DNA from: Ruminococcus bromii
Lineage (GTDB): Bacteria > Bacillota > Clostridia > Oscillospirales > Acutalibacteraceae
Reading direction: 5' to 3'
DNA: 64,000 nucleotides
NCBI RefSeq assembly: GCF_002834235.1
Contig: NZ_NNBY01000041.1
Location: 1 to 64,000, forward strand
Of this stretch, positions 18,180-31,061 are shown one piece after another. The position numbers were made by a program, and so were the translations under genes. Each line of letters begins with the position of its first letter. Positions within the stretch are counted from its first letter, which is position 1. Under the pieces are notes generated by a model. That model searched no databases. It saw only the letters and a program-made list of their open reading frames with translations, and had not been told where the DNA came from.

Positions 18180-18348
18180 AGTTTACCATCCTTCATTTCC
18201 TGCAAAAATTTGCAGGAATTATTCATTACTGTTTTTATTTTTCTCTAAAAAAATTATTTATTGCAAAAATGTAATTATAAATCTCTGTTAAACGGAAAAA
18301 TCACTTTTTCCACAAAACAATAATGATTATTTTAACATTTTCAACAAT

Positions 18349-20412
18349 CTAATTAACACCTCGGCGGTACAGTCCATATGTTAATTTATCTTTCAACATC
18401 GGATAAAGGCTTGATTCGTTAAGACTTTCCACGGTTTCCACATAGTTTTCAACACTAAATCTTAAAATGTTGAAAGATGTTAAAAGTGTTAAATTTTGTT
18501 TATCAGGAACGAAAAGCAAGTCACAATTCAGAACCTCGGTACAGTTTCCGTCGCATTTCAGTAAAAATTGTTTACCGAGTCGGTCTTTCATTTTTGAATG
18601 ATTTTTGCAAGTTTTGCAGTCTATACCTGCACCCTTGACAGGACAACTCCTGCAAATCATAAGAGGAAGGTAGCCGTAGCTGATAATTCCCCTCGGGATG
18701 TTGCCTCCGAGTGCGTTAATTCGCTTAAAATCGAGTTCAAAACTGAGTTCTGCGTCCTTGATTCCGTATTCCTCCGCCCACAAAAGGTCGAGAGTATTTA
18801 CAAAATTCATTCCGAAACCCGAATGAAGTGTGAAACCGAGATTTTTGGCAATGTATAATGCTCCGAGATTGTTGCACAACACATCGGATATGCCGATTTC
18901 TTTCATCTCGGAAAGCTTTTTTGCAATCGTATCTTCCCGTCCGAACATTCCTCTCGGAATTTCAACACCGACGCTAAAGCCCTCGTTTTTGAGCCTTACA
19001 AGCTCCCTTTTATCGGCAAAAAGCGGAACAAAAACAAGCTCGCATTTTTTAAAAGCATCGGAAAGCTTTGTCTGAGTCACTCTTGCACGAGTGGATTTTT
19101 CCACAGGCGGTGTTAATTTTGGAAAAGTTATTTCGTAATCACGGTTGATTTTGTAGTTGTGAACAACACTTCTCGCCGTGTCGAGTTCGTTAAGAACATC
19201 TCTGCGCAAGGAATTGATAATTGAAAGCGGAATAGAAATGTCATCATCAATATTTATGTTCACATTGGTGGGATTATATGCCGTTGAGCCTGTTTTTTCA
19301 AGCTGTTTTCTGCACTTTTCCGCATCAATCGGTCTGTTGATTGCTTTTTCGGTTACGGTATCCGCAATCTTTCTGACGGTGTGAACTCCGTCAGAGGCGA
19401 CTAAAACGGGATTTTCTCCGAGTTTTGCCGTAAAATCAAAGGTTATTTCAACATTTCCGATTTCGTCCTTGTAGGAAGAACGGATTGCCGAAAACAGCTT
19501 TTCATCGGCAGAAACAACATCCGATTTTGTTCTTGTGCCGAACATATGACTTCCCGTTTTGCCGATGTAATAAGCGTCTGTAAAGCCTGTTCGTGAAAAA
19601 ACCCATCTGAGCATCTTCTGAGTTTTGTCGCTGATAAAGCCGAAATCACGCTGTTCAACACACGCTCTTACTGCGGCTGAAACATACTCGGGGCGTTTCA
19701 TTCTGCCCTCAATTTTAGCCGAGGCAACCCCCATATTTTGAAGTTCATCAAGGTAATTTACAATACTGTTGTCTTTAAGACTTAAAGCATGACCGCCTTT
19801 TTGATTGTTTACGGAAAACGGCAATCGGCACGGCTGGGCACAAGAACCACGGTTTCCGCTCCTTGCGCCTATCATTGCGCTGAGGTAGCATTGTCCCGAA
19901 ACGCACATACACAATGCACCGTGAACAAAAACTTCGAGTTCAACCGGAATTTCACAGCATTTTTCAATTTCTTTTTTGCTCATTTCACGGGCAAGAACAA
20001 CACGCTTGAAACCCATTTCATAAAGTGCATTTACACCGGATGCGGTGTGAATGCTCATCTGGGTTGACGCATGAAGTGCAAGGTCGGGAACAAGCCTGTG
20101 TGCAAGCCTTGCTACACCCATATTCTGAACAATGAGTGCGTCAACATCAGCCTCAGCGGCTGAAATTATGGCTTTTTTCAGCTTTTCAAGCTCGTCGTCA
20201 AACACAATCGTATTGATTGTGACATACACCTTTACACCGTGAATGTGACAGTATGCCGTTGCTTTCTTTAGTTCTTCATCATCAAAATTTTTGGCAGAGG
20301 AACGGGCGGAAAATGCCTTTTCGCCAAGATACACTGCGTCTGCCCCGCTCCTTACTGCGGCAATTACACTGTCAAAGCTTCCCGCCGGAGCAAGTATTTC
20401 TATCTTTTTCAT
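18349..20412 (-). CDS. U32 peptidase-family protein (RlhA/TrhP-type)
   Basis: The 687-residue protein opens with EILAPAGSFDSVIAAVRSGADAVYLG, the classic U32 barrel start. It has the cluster-binding cysteines of the family (CMCVSGQCYLS, GSCAQPCRLPF), the EGRMKRPEYV signature and a C-terminal CRSCPVKGAGIDCKTC segment. Related proteins RlhA and TrhP hydroxylate rRNA or tRNA using prephenate; others are labelled collagenase-like peptidases. RNA modification is the more likely role but the exact target cannot be told. The start overlaps the zapA stop (ATGA), so the two are co-translated. Confidence 0.85.
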   Translation of the reverse strand: MKKIEILAPAGSFDSVIAAVRSGADAVYLGEKAFSARSSAKNFDDEELKKATAYCHIHGVKVYVTINTIVFDDELEKLKKAIISAAEADVDALIVQNMGVARLAHRLVPDLALHASTQMSIHTASGVNALYEMGFKRVVLAREMSKKEIEKCCEIPVELEVFVHGALCMCVSGQCYLSAMIGARSGNRGSCAQPCRLPFSVNNQKGGHALSLKDNSIVNYLDELQNMGVASAKIEGRMKRPEYVSAAVRACVEQRDFGFISDKTQKMLRWVFSRTGFTDAYYIGKTGSHMFGTRTKSDVVSADEKLFSAIRSSYKDEIGNVEITFDFTAKLGENPVLVASDGVHTVRKIADTVTEKAINRPIDAEKCRKQLEKTGSTAYNPTNVNINIDDDISIPLSIINSLRRDVLNELDTARSVVHNYKINRDYEITFPKLTPPVEKSTRARVTQTKLSDAFKKCELVFVPLFADKRELVRLKNEGFSVGVEIPRGMFGREDTIAKKLSEMKEIGISDVLCNNLGALYIAKNLGFTLHSGFGMNFVNTLDLLWAEEYGIKDAELSFELDFKRINALGGNIPRGIISYGYLPLMICRSCPVKGAGIDCKTCKNHSKMKDRLGKQFLLKCDGNCTEVLNCDLLFVPDKQNLTLLTSFNILRFSVENYVETVESLNESSLYPMLKDKLTYGLYRRGVN

Positions 20413-21053
20413 TTCTTATCTTCATCAAACAGAGAGAACTGCGTCATTGGAACATAACCGAGAAGTTTTTCATTACGCAATTCCTGTTCTGTTTTTTTAG
20501 CCTCGTTTGACAGAACATTCACGGGTATATCATCTGACTGCTCTGTCATGTTATTTTTTGCATTTGAAGTCTTTTTTTCCTTTGGAACTGAATTTTTTTC
20601 AGGCTCTGATTTTTCAGATTCGGCTTTTTCTTTGCCTTTCTCAACATTTTCGAGCTTTTCTTTAAGCTGTGAAACCTCGTGTCCGAGAACAGCAAGTCTT
20701 TTTTCAAGCTCTTTATTATTATTTATAAGTCGAGTGTTATCGTTCATGGCCTCCGTAAGCTTTTCTCTGTATTCCTTGCAAAGCCTGTTAAGATCATTTG
20801 TCTGCTGAATAATTTTGTCGGCTTTTTCAACATAATCTTTGTTCTTTTTAAGAGCTTTGTTGCGGTCATCGCAGAAGTTAAGCGCCGCAAGAACCGCACA
20901 ATCACGGGTATCAAGCTGCTTTGTGCTTTGGGCGGCCTTTCTTATGTGAGAAAGCACCTCGTTTGCTACCTTTTGAACATACTTTTCATCATCTGTTGTG
21001 ATAAGTGAATAACTTCTTCCCTCAATCTGAACGCTTACTCTCTTTTTCTCCAT
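20409..21053 (-). CDS. zapA: Cell division protein ZapA with a long C-terminal extension
   Basis: The N-terminal 85 residues match ZapA, which bundles FtsZ protofilaments (VSVQIEGRSYSLITTDDEKYV, then DTRDCAVLAALNFCDD). A coiled coil follows (about 85-140) and then a charged, low-complexity Lys/Glu/Ser stretch. At 214 residues it is about twice the usual ZapA length. The tail is probably disordered. It is the first gene of a two-gene unit with the U32 protein and is divergent from the GH13 gene. Confidence 0.8.
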   Translation of the reverse strand: MEKKRVSVQIEGRSYSLITTDDEKYVQKVANEVLSHIRKAAQSTKQLDTRDCAVLAALNFCDDRNKALKKNKDYVEKADKIIQQTNDLNRLCKEYREKLTEAMNDNTRLINNNKELEKRLAVLGHEVSQLKEKLENVEKGKEKAESEKSEPEKNSVPKEKKTSNAKNNMTEQSDDIPVNVLSNEAKKTEQELRNEKLLGYVPMTQFSLFDEDKK

Positions 21054-21366
21054 AGGAAATGCATCTCCCTTTTATAGCTTTTTCGTCCTCATTTGACTTC
21101 TTTGCATACATAATCATTTTACATTATAATATAAAATCGGAAATAATAAAAGAGCAAAGAGAATATTGTTTAAATATTTTTTCATTCGTAGGCAAATTTG
21201 GCGATTTTATGCTGTTTACAACTTATATCGGTTGAAATATTTATTCTCTTATGATAAAATAATTTTTGCGTCATTTTGGCGGATTTGTCTTAATTTCCGA
21301 ATAACAGGGCATAACCGCCAAAACAAAATTGACATTTCGGAATATATTATTATGGGAAGTGATTAT

Positions 21367-23241
21367 ATGCCCGTACCGTTTGATTCACGAAAAATTTACT
21401 ATCGTTCACCGTTTGGTGCGGTTGAACAGGGTACCGAGATTCATTTCAGAATTCTTTTGCCTAAGGCGGAGCATACACAAAAAGCACACTTGTGTGTAAA
21501 GTATGATTATGACTGCAACTGGGAATTTACCGAGCTTATCTGGTGCGGTAAATTTGACGAGGATACCGAAATTTGGGAGTGCGATTTTACCCCGAAAAAA
21601 ATCGGACTTTATTGGTATAACTTTAAACTTACTACCATTGATAAAACAAGATATGTTATCCCGTCCGATCCGTATAAGGTCAGCACCATTGAAGACTATA
21701 TGGGCAGAAGCTGGCAGATTACCTGCTACAAAAAAGGCTTTAAAACTCCCGGCTGGCTTGTCGGCGGAATTATGTATCAGATTTTTCCCGACCGTTTTTA
21801 TTTCAGCGGTGAAGAAAAGAATATAAAGCGTACCGACTTCAAACGCAACAAGGATTGGTATGCTCTCCCCGATTGGAAACCCGATGAAAACGGAATGATT
21901 AAGAACAATGATTTCTTTATGGGCGACCTCAAGGGAATTACGATGAAGCTTGATTACCTTGAAAGCCTCGGTGTAAGCTGCATTTACCTTAATCCTATCA
22001 GCGAGGCATACTCAAACCACCGCTATGATACGGGCGACTACTCAAAGGTTGATCCGATTCTCGGAACGGAGGAAGATTTTAAGCACCTTTGCGCAGAGGC
22101 TAAAAAGAGGGGAATACACATCATCAATGACGGTGTGTTCTCTCATACGGGAAGTGACAGCGTTTACTTCAACCGTTACGGCAGATACGGCAAGGGCGGT
22201 GCGTATAATGACAAAAACTCACCGTATTTCAGTTGGTACAAATTCAACGAATGGCCGAACAATTACCAAAGCTGGTGGGGCTTTGATACTCTGCCCGAGG
22301 TTATTGAGGAAACTCCGTCATTCAACGAATATATCAACGGCAAAGACGGCATTGTCAGAAAATGGATGAAATGCGGCAACTCAGGTTGGCGACTTGATGT
22401 TGCAGATGAACTTCCCGATGTGTTCATTGAAAATCTACGCAAAGCAGTTAAGGACGAAAATCCGAACGCCTTTCTTGTAGGTGAAGTGTGGGAGGACGCA
22501 AGCAACAAGGAAAGCTACGGTGCAAGAAGAAAGTTCTTGCTCGGCGAACAGTTTGACTCCGTTATGAACTATGTGTTCAGGGATGCAATTCTCAACTTCT
22601 GCAAAGGTCAGCACGGCAAATACACAATGGATCTTATTATGAGCGTAATCGAAAATTATCCCCGTCCTGTTCTCAGAGTACTGATGAATTCACTTTCGAC
22701 TCACGATACCGAAAGAGCAATCACAGTTATGGCAGGCGAACCGCTTGACGGCAAGGACAGAGAATGGCAGGCTGACACTAAGCTTGATGACGAGCATAAA
22801 AAACTCGGTGTAAAGCTTTTAAAGGTTGCAAGCGCAATGCAGTTTACTCTCCCTGGATTTCCGTGTATTTATTACGGTGACGAGGCAGGAATGGAGGGAT
22901 ATCGTGATCCGTTCAACCGTTGCTGTTATCCGTGGGGCAAAGAAAATAAGGAACTCATTGAATGGCACAAAAAACTTGCCGATGTTAGAAAAAGCTGTTC
23001 GGCATTGTGGGACGGCGATTTTATAAATGTTCTTTCGGAGGAAAGAAGAATTTCATACATCCGCCATGACAAAGATTCCGCTATTTTCTGCACATTCAAT
23101 CTCTATGATTATGAAGTCGAGGCAAAAATGCCGCCCGGATATGCAGACGGCAAGCCTGTTTTCGGTTCAAAGCTTGAGAACGGTATACTCACAATTCCGC
23201 CCATGTCCGCAGAATTTGTAGTTCTTGAACTCGGTACATGA
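21367..23241 (+). CDS. GH13 alpha-glucan hydrolase (neopullulanase/maltogenic amylase type)
   Basis: An intracellular alpha-amylase-family enzyme likely to act on maltodextrins. With the start at 21367 (624 residues) it has an N-terminal CBM34-like domain (about 1-125), then the catalytic barrel with nucleophile Asp344 (GWRLDVAD), acid/base Glu373 (GEVWE) and Asp447 (STHDTER). There is no signal peptide. The open frame begins at 21166, but family alignment favours MPVPFDSRKIYYRSPFGAV; an ATG at 21352 is also possible. It is the only plus-strand gene in the left arm, so it runs against the fork, and it ends at a strong terminator. Confidence 0.9.
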   Translation: MPVPFDSRKIYYRSPFGAVEQGTEIHFRILLPKAEHTQKAHLCVKYDYDCNWEFTELIWCGKFDEDTEIWECDFTPKKIGLYWYNFKLTTIDKTRYVIPSDPYKVSTIEDYMGRSWQITCYKKGFKTPGWLVGGIMYQIFPDRFYFSGEEKNIKRTDFKRNKDWYALPDWKPDENGMIKNNDFFMGDLKGITMKLDYLESLGVSCIYLNPISEAYSNHRYDTGDYSKVDPILGTEEDFKHLCAEAKKRGIHIINDGVFSHTGSDSVYFNRYGRYGKGGAYNDKNSPYFSWYKFNEWPNNYQSWWGFDTLPEVIEETPSFNEYINGKDGIVRKWMKCGNSGWRLDVADELPDVFIENLRKAVKDENPNAFLVGEVWEDASNKESYGARRKFLLGEQFDSVMNYVFRDAILNFCKGQHGKYTMDLIMSVIENYPRPVLRVLMNSLSTHDTERAITVMAGEPLDGKDREWQADTKLDDEHKKLGVKLLKVASAMQFTLPGFPCIYYGDEAGMEGYRDPFNRCCYPWGKENKELIEWHKKLADVRKSCSALWDGDFINVLSEERRISYIRHDKDSAIFCTFNLYDYEVEAKMPPGYADGKPVFGSKLENGILTIPPMSAEFVVLELGT

Positions 23242-23275
23242 TATATGTAATGTAAAACAGAATAAAGTATAATTA

Positions 23276-23309
23276 CAAGCGACAGAAATTAAACTGTCGC
23301 TTGTTTTGT
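23276..23309 (+). terminator. Terminator after the GH13 gene
   Basis: CAAGCGACAG pairs with CTGTCGCTTG around an 8-base loop and is followed by TTTTGTT. Confidence 0.9.
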
Positions 23310-23476
23310 TGCGGTATTTATATGTTTGTTATATTTGATTTGTCGACTTACTCATCTTCCGTTATCGGCGGAATAAAGCATTCTATCGCACTGCGAAGCT
23401 TGGGATGACGCTCCTCAGGCAACGGCTGTTGACAGAAAGAAAAAGTAAAACAAATAACAGAACAGATTAAACTATA
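23310..23476. other. Gap with a short orphan reading frame
   Basis: On the minus strand a frame of about 35 codons without a start ends with TAA near 23348; its C-terminal part reads PLPEERHPKLRSAIEC. It looks like the tail of a lost or repeated gene rather than a functional one. Nothing else is evident. Confidence 0.3.
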
Positions 23477-23508
23477 AGGCGGCTATCGAAAACGATAGTC
23501 GCCTTGAC
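23477..23508. terminator. Hairpin terminator, probably of the lipoprotein gene
   Basis: AAGGCGGCTATCG-AAAA-CGATAGTCGCCTT is a 13-bp stem with one G-T pair. The better U-tract (GACTTTTT) is on the plus side, so it may work in both directions. Confidence 0.65.
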
Positions 23509-23526
23509 TTTTTGCAAAATTCATTT

Positions 23527-24282
23527 TTAATTTGCGTTTGTTGTTACCTGGGTTGCGTTTGCCACATAGCTTTCATACTCGTCAATGCCCCAGTTTTCTT
23601 TTACTTCATCAGAGATAGGAAAGGTGCGAAACAGCATTGTACTGCGTTCACTGTCTGCCTTATCCTCATTGGTGCTGAGAGCATAGACATTGCCGTTGTA
23701 CCACAGCTCATTTGTGTTTTCAAAGGTTGTAAGATAGAAAATATCCTGAATTGTGTCAACCCTATTAATGCCCATTCCGCTTACTGCGGCAGCCATTACG
23801 GCACTTTTCATCAGGATTGTATCGCTGTTATTTTTCTCGTTCTCAATCGAAACAAAGTTGCTCATTGTTGTTCCGAGACCGATATTCATAATATAATTTG
23901 TCTTTGTTTCAACAGAGGCTGTGAAGCTGATTTTATCGGCATCGTAGTAATAATACTGATACTCCGTTCCGTTTGCGTCATTCTGAGGACTGCCGAGCAT
24001 TTTCCAACCCTTTGGATTAATCATATCAAGATTACCCGCCTCTTTGAGCATTTCATTGTAATTATATGTAAATTCTTCAAGAGTGATTGCGTAGCACATT
24101 CCGTTTACATTTTCACTTTCTTTGCGAATATTCGGATTTTCTGTTACCTTTGCCTCATCGAGAGTAGAAAATTTATCGGGCGCATCTACTACACCCGAAA
24201 CATCGGCATTCTTCTTGTCAGAACAGCCGAAAAGTGAAAGCATGAGGATTGCCGCTACAATCAGAACTAAAGATTTTTTCAT
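23527..24282 (-). CDS. Hypothetical secreted lipoprotein
   Basis: A 251-residue protein with a type II signal peptide and lipobox (LSLFGC, Cys near residue 20), so it is attached to the outer face of the membrane. The mature part has no motif I recognise; it is mixed alpha/beta in character with a Tyr-rich stretch (EYQYYYYDAD). The ATG at 24282 directly follows GGTGATTTG. It lies downstream of gyrA on the same strand but beyond a terminator. The function is unknown. Confidence 0.75.
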   Translation of the reverse strand: MKKSLVLIVAAILMLSLFGCSDKKNADVSGVVDAPDKFSTLDEAKVTENPNIRKESENVNGMCYAITLEEFTYNYNEMLKEAGNLDMINPKGWKMLGSPQNDANGTEYQYYYYDADKISFTASVETKTNYIMNIGLGTTMSNFVSIENEKNNSDTILMKSAVMAAAVSGMGINRVDTIQDIFYLTTFENTNELWYNGNVYALSTNEDKADSERSTMLFRTFPISDEVKENWGIDEYESYVANATQVTTNAN

Positions 24283-24308
24283 CAAATCACCAGATTTTTA
24301 TATGTGTC

Positions 24309-24340
24309 AAAAACTCCACTTAAAAAAGTGGAGTTTTTTT
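24309..24340. terminator. gyrA terminator
   Basis: AAACTCCACTT with AAGTGGAGTTT, U-rich on both sides. It lies 12 bases after the gyrA stop and would act on the minus strand. Confidence 0.85.
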
Positions 24341-24351
24341 ATTTTTATCAA

Positions 24352-26922
24352 TTATTCTTCCGTATTTTCTTCGGTTGAATCAGAAGTTTCACCCTCGTTA
24401 TTTTCGGAAACTTCTTCTGCAACCGCTTCTGACGGTTCGCCGTTTTCTGCGTTATCTTCGCTCTCGGCTGATTCATCATCTTCACCGTCAATGTGAGGAA
24501 CACGGGCGATTGTTACAACCCTGTCGTCACCGTTTACTTTCATTACGGTTACACCCTTTGAAGGACGGGCGCAAACACGAATTGATTCGGCGGCAATTCT
24601 GATAATAATGCCTTCTTCCGAGATGATAATAATATCATCGTCAAGGTTAACCACCTTGATAGCGGCAACATCGCCGTATTTTTCCGTGTGGTAGTTGGTA
24701 AGACCTTTACCGCCACGGCTCTGAACACGGTAATCATCGGGACTTGAAAGTCTGCCGTAGCCTGTTTCGGAAACTGTGAGAACAAGACCGCCCTCACGGA
24801 CAACACTCATTCCGACTACGCAGTCGCCCTCTTTGAGAGCAATTGCCTTAACACCTCGAGCCTGTCTGCCCATTGCACGAATATCGGTTTCGTTAAAGCG
24901 GATAGCCATACCCTTCTTGGTGGCGATAATAACCTGACTGTTGCCGTCGGTCATTCTTACCCACGCAAGTTCGTCACCCTCGTTGAGTTCAAGAGCGATA
25001 AGACCGCCCTTTCTTGAGGTATTGTATGCATTGAGTTCAATACGCTTGATAATGCCCTGACGGGTGACCATAACAAGGTATTTTTCCTCGTCAAATTCAG
25101 GCACTCTTATCATTGATGTTACCTTTTCGTCGGGTGAAATCGGAATCAGATTTGCAATATTCACACCCTTTGACTGACGGCTTCCCTCGGGAACCTCATA
25201 GCATTTAAGGCGATAAACTCTGCCCTTGTCGGTAAAGAACAGAACATAATCGTGTGAATTGATAACGAACATTTCAGCCGCAATATCCTCTTCACGGCGT
25301 GACATACCCGATACGCCACGGCCTCCTCTGCGCTGAATTTTGTAGGTATCGGCAGAAAGACGCTTTACATATCCAAACTGTGTAAGTGTAAGAACGCACT
25401 CCTCCTGCGGAATAAGATCCTCAATATCAACCTCACCGCTGACAGCACAAATTTCTGTTCTTCTCGGATCGGCATATTTATTACGAATCTGCATAATTTC
25501 TTCTTTTACGATTTCAAGCTGTCTTGGCTCGCTTGCAAGAATTTCGAGATATTCTTCAATCTTTGCGTGGAGGGCTGCAATTTCATCCTCAATCTTAGTC
25601 TGCTCCATATTTGTGAGCTGTCCGAGACGCATCTGAACAATAGCCTGAGCCTGAACATCATCAAGACCGAAACGCTCCATAAGACCTGCTTTTGCGCTTA
25701 CAGTATCCTTGCTGTTTCTGATAATTTTGATTACCTCGTCAATGAAGTCAAGCGCAATCTTCAAGCCCTCAAGAATGTGAGCTCTGTCACGGGCTTTTTT
25801 TAGGTCAAAATCAGTACGACGACGAATAACCTCAGCCTGAAATTCAATATAGCATTGGAGCATTTCCTTGAGTGAAAGAATTTTAGGCTCGCCGTCAACG
25901 ATAGAAAGCATAATTGCACCGAAGGTTGTCTGCAACTGTGTGTATGAGAACAGCTGGTTAAGAACAATCTGAGGTGAGGCATCTCTCTTGATGTCAATTT
26001 CAATGTGCATACCCTTACGGTCGGAATGATCCTCAATATTTGAAATACCCTCAATTCTCTTATCCTTTACGAGGTCGGCAATGTTTTCAATAAGTCTTGC
26101 TTTGTTGACCTTGTACGGAAGCTCCGTAACGATAATTTTATATCTGCCGTTTTTAGCTTCGATAATTTCGGTCTTGGCTCTTACGGTGATTTTTCCTCGA
26201 CCTGTTGCATAGGCGGCACGAATACCGCTTCTGCCCATGATAATACCGCCTGTCGGAAAGTCGGGGCCGGGCATACACTCCATAATCTCTGCAAGCTCGG
26301 CATCGGGATTGTCAATGAGAGTGCAAACTGCGTCAATTGTTTCACCGAGGTTATGCGGAGGAATTTCGGTTGCCATACCAACGGCAATACCGCTTGAACC
26401 GTTTACGAGAAGGTTTGGAAAACGGCTTGGAAGAACAGTCGGTTCTTTAAGACGGTCATCATAGTTTGACATAAAGTCAACCGTGTTTTTCTCGATATCC
26501 GTAAGCATTTCAAGAGAAATTTTACTCATTCTTGCCTCTGTATAACGGTAAGCGGCAGGCGGATCACCGTCCACCGAACCGAAGTTACCGTGACCGTCAA
26601 CAAGCATATATCTCATGGAAAAATCCTGTGCAAGACGAACCATTGCGTCATAAACCGAGGCGTCACCGTGAGGGTGATACGAACCAAGCACCTGACCTAC
26701 AGTGTCGGCACACTTGTGGTACGGCTTTGACGGATCAAGACCGATTTGATTCATTGTATAGAGTATTCTTCTGTGAACAGGTTTCAAACCGTCTCTGACA
26801 TCGGGCAACGCACGGGAAACAATAACGCTCATGGAGTAGTCCAAAAAGCTTTTTCTCATTTCATTTTGCAGATCGACATCAATAATTCTCGAATTCTTGT
26901 TCTGATTCTGTTCGTTATCCAT
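24352..26922 (-). CDS. gyrA: DNA gyrase subunit A
   Basis: The breakage-reunion subunit of gyrase. The 856-residue protein has the catalytic tyrosine in AAYRYTEAR, the quinolone-pocket segment [17 protein letters not shown], and a C-terminal beta-pinwheel with the gyrase box QRRGGRGV. An acidic Glu/Ser/Asn-rich tail (about 60 residues) ends the protein. At the position of E. coli Ser83 there is Ala. GAGGAAAG precedes the ATG. gyrA is separated from gyrB by a thioesterase gene and a repeat element instead of following it directly. Confidence 0.97.
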   Translation of the reverse strand: MDNEQNQNKNSRIIDVDLQNEMRKSFLDYSMSVIVSRALPDVRDGLKPVHRRILYTMNQIGLDPSKPYHKCADTVGQVLGSYHPHGDASVYDAMVRLAQDFSMRYMLVDGHGNFGSVDGDPPAAYRYTEARMSKISLEMLTDIEKNTVDFMSNYDDRLKEPTVLPSRFPNLLVNGSSGIAVGMATEIPPHNLGETIDAVCTLIDNPDAELAEIMECMPGPDFPTGGIIMGRSGIRAAYATGRGKITVRAKTEIIEAKNGRYKIIVTELPYKVNKARLIENIADLVKDKRIEGISNIEDHSDRKGMHIEIDIKRDASPQIVLNQLFSYTQLQTTFGAIMLSIVDGEPKILSLKEMLQCYIEFQAEVIRRRTDFDLKKARDRAHILEGLKIALDFIDEVIKIIRNSKDTVSAKAGLMERFGLDDVQAQAIVQMRLGQLTNMEQTKIEDEIAALHAKIEEYLEILASEPRQLEIVKEEIMQIRNKYADPRRTEICAVSGEVDIEDLIPQEECVLTLTQFGYVKRLSADTYKIQRRGGRGVSGMSRREEDIAAEMFVINSHDYVLFFTDKGRVYRLKCYEVPEGSRQSKGVNIANLIPISPDEKVTSMIRVPEFDEEKYLVMVTRQGIIKRIELNAYNTSRKGGLIALELNEGDELAWVRMTDGNSQVIIATKKGMAIRFNETDIRAMGRQARGVKAIALKEGDCVVGMSVVREGGLVLTVSETGYGRLSSPDDYRVQSRGGKGLTNYHTEKYGDVAAIKVVNLDDDIIIISEEGIIIRIAAESIRVCARPSKGVTVMKVNGDDRVVTIARVPHIDGEDDESAESEDNAENGEPSEAVAEEVSENNEGETSDSTEENTEE

Positions 26923-27022
26923 ATTCTTTCCTCGCTTTTCAAGCTCTTGTTACTGTCTGTTCAATAATTTATAATAATGTTATTTTGCGTTTTTGGGTGG
27001 TTTAGTGTGTGATTTTGTTTCA

Positions 27023-27292
27023 GTAGGGGCGTTCATTGGACGCCCGCCTTGATGAAACGATTTGTTTTACACATATTTTTTGATGTGATGAAAAGTGTGT
27101 ATGAATTTTGCGGCATTCATCAAAATTGATTTTAAATACAGTTTGTACCGTTACTTGCGGGCGGCCAATGACCTCCCGTCTGAAATATAGTCGCAATGCG
27201 TTGCACATAAATGTGCCGCCTTTTGCTCGTTATTCAGACAGCGCTTTGCTCCCTTTTTCCGCCACCGGCGGCGGTCGCAAGGCTACCCCTAC
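27023..27292. repeat. MITE-like interspersed repeat between gyrA and the thioesterase gene
   Basis: The element starts with GTAGGGGCGTTCATTGGACG and ends with CGCAAGGCTACCCCTAC, giving imperfect terminal inverted repeats. A further internal palindromic unit lies near 27157-27182. The first 35 bases are identical to the reverse complement of 60040-60074, and similarity continues without gaps for about 85 bases. It codes for no transposase. Apart from gyrA leader sequence, the 420-base gap 26923-27342 holds only this element. Confidence 0.7.
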
Positions 27293-27342
27293 TAACCCGT
27301 TAAAACGAATTTCACTGATAAATAAATTTAAAAAATTTAATA

Positions 27343-27774
27343 TCAAAAGTGTTTTACTGCGGCTGAAATATCTTCGTAGAGTTTCGGAAAGCGTTTTTTG
27401 ATGCTTGTGGGACGGAATGTTTTGGAATCTACAAAACCGTGTTCGGTTGTACCGTAGCCAAGTTCAGTTTCCGAACCGTCCTTTTCAATACGCTTTACCG
27501 TGTATGTAAAAATAATTCTTGCGGCTGTGATAGTCTGCACCCAAGTGCGGATAATCAGCTCGTCCTCATAAAGAGCAGGGGTTCCGAAATGACAACTCAG
27601 GTTCAAAAGGGGAGTCATTACACCTGCATTTTCCATGTCTGTGTAGCTGATTCCGAACATTTTGATATAGTCATTTCTTGCTATTTCGTACCAAATCGGA
27701 TAATTTGAGTGGTGTACAATTCCCATTCTATCCGTTTCTGCGTAACGAACTGTAACTTTTGTTCTTGCGTGCAT
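27343..27774 (-). CDS. Acyl-CoA thioesterase, YbgC/FadM type
   Basis: A 143-residue hot-dog fold protein of the 4HBT family. VRYAETDRMGIVHHSNYPIWYEIAR carries the conserved Asp of the YbgC-type active site, followed by the strand region typical of the fold. It hydrolyses acyl-CoA or acyl-ACP thioesters; the real substrate is unknown. GGGGTGAT precedes the ATG. It lies 41 bases after gyrB and could be read from the same transcript. Confidence 0.88.
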   Translation of the reverse strand: MHARTKVTVRYAETDRMGIVHHSNYPIWYEIARNDYIKMFGISYTDMENAGVMTPLLNLSCHFGTPALYEDELIIRTWVQTITAARIIFTYTVKRIEKDGSETELGYGTTEHGFVDSKTFRPTSIKKRFPKLYEDISAAVKHF

Positions 27775-27815
27775 AAAATCACCCCGTTTTTAAAATTTTG
27801 GTTTATCGTAATATA

Positions 27816-30292
<2,477 letters not shown>

Positions 30293-30303
30293 AATATCAC
30301 CCG

Positions 30304-31035
30304 TTAAAACTTTCTGTTCACGGAATAACGGTTGCCGTCATCCGTTTTTTTATTTTCCGAAGCTTCCTCGGAATTTATGTAGTGTCTGCTTCTGTTCGCC
30401 GTATGGTGCTGCGGCATTTCGGAGTGAATCTTTTTGAGTGTTGCTCCGCTTGACGCATGATTCTCACTTGTATTATTAATCACGGAAACATATTCCTGCT
30501 TTTCAAAAGACGATGAATCGGAAGAAATCTCATTTGAATCAAGTCTTTGTCTTGCGGCATTTCTTTCGGCTCTGATTTTGTTAAATACATCCGTGTTAAT
30601 TTCAAAATTATCATCGGTATCATTCTGCTGAGGAGTGATACTCGGAAAAGTATAGTTTTCATCCTCGTCAAGTTCTGAGGTAAGAAGATTGTCTGAATAA
30701 GCGATGCCTGCTTTTTTTGCCTCCATAGACTTACGGTATTTCTTGTACGGCTCATAGTGAACGAAGCTCGGTGAAGCTGCCGTAAAAATTATAAGCGGAA
30801 TCGCAACGAGTAAAATTCCGAGAGGATTGCTCACAAGACCTGCAAGAATCCAACCTGCCATTATTGCAAGAGAAATTACCACAGCAACAATAAAAAACAA
30901 AATTACCTTCTTATCAACTGCAACCTTGCTCTCTTTTCCGCACTTTTGGCAGATATATTCTGCCTTTCTTCTGCTTGCAAACGATGAGGTATATGAAATT
31001 CTTCTTCCGCAGTAGGGGCATTTTCTCATTTTCAT
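30304..31035 (-). CDS. Zinc-ribbon membrane protein with a long polar tail
   Basis: A 243-residue protein starting with a zinc ribbon (CPYCGRRISY...CQKCGK, residues 5-35), then two transmembrane helices (about 45-65 and 70-90) and a long charged, probably disordered cytoplasmic tail with many Ser/Asn/Glu. No family is recognised. It shares its ribbon-plus-two-helices layout with the neighbour downstream, so the two may be distant paralogues. It lies in the recF-remB-gyrB operon. Confidence 0.65.
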   Translation of the reverse strand: MKMRKCPYCGRRISYTSSFASRRKAEYICQKCGKESKVAVDKKVILFFIVAVVISLAIMAGWILAGLVSNPLGILLVAIPLIIFTAASPSFVHYEPYKKYRKSMEAKKAGIAYSDNLLTSELDEDENYTFPSITPQQNDTDDNFEINTDVFNKIRAERNAARQRLDSNEISSDSSSFEKQEYVSVINNTSENHASSGATLKKIHSEMPQHHTANRSRHYINSEEASENKKTDDGNRYSVNRKF

Positions 31036-31061
31036 ACACAGAACTCCTTTTTATATCCGTA

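Noticed and set aside
18310-18318. TTTTTCCACA near 18310 as a DnaA box
   Set aside because: It has a mismatch to the consensus, stands alone, and lies 17 kb from the origin.
21329-21334. TTGACA as a -35 box for the GH13 gene
   Set aside because: At 17-bp spacing the -10 would fall on the start codon and does not match TATAAT.
21166-21366. N-terminal 67 codons of the GH13 open frame as coding
   Set aside because: The segment has no family similarity and no start signal; the GH13 N-domain begins at MPVPFDSRK.
27023-27292. CRISPR array
   Set aside because: The repeats are palindromic units at irregular distances, with no constant spacer length and no cas genes.
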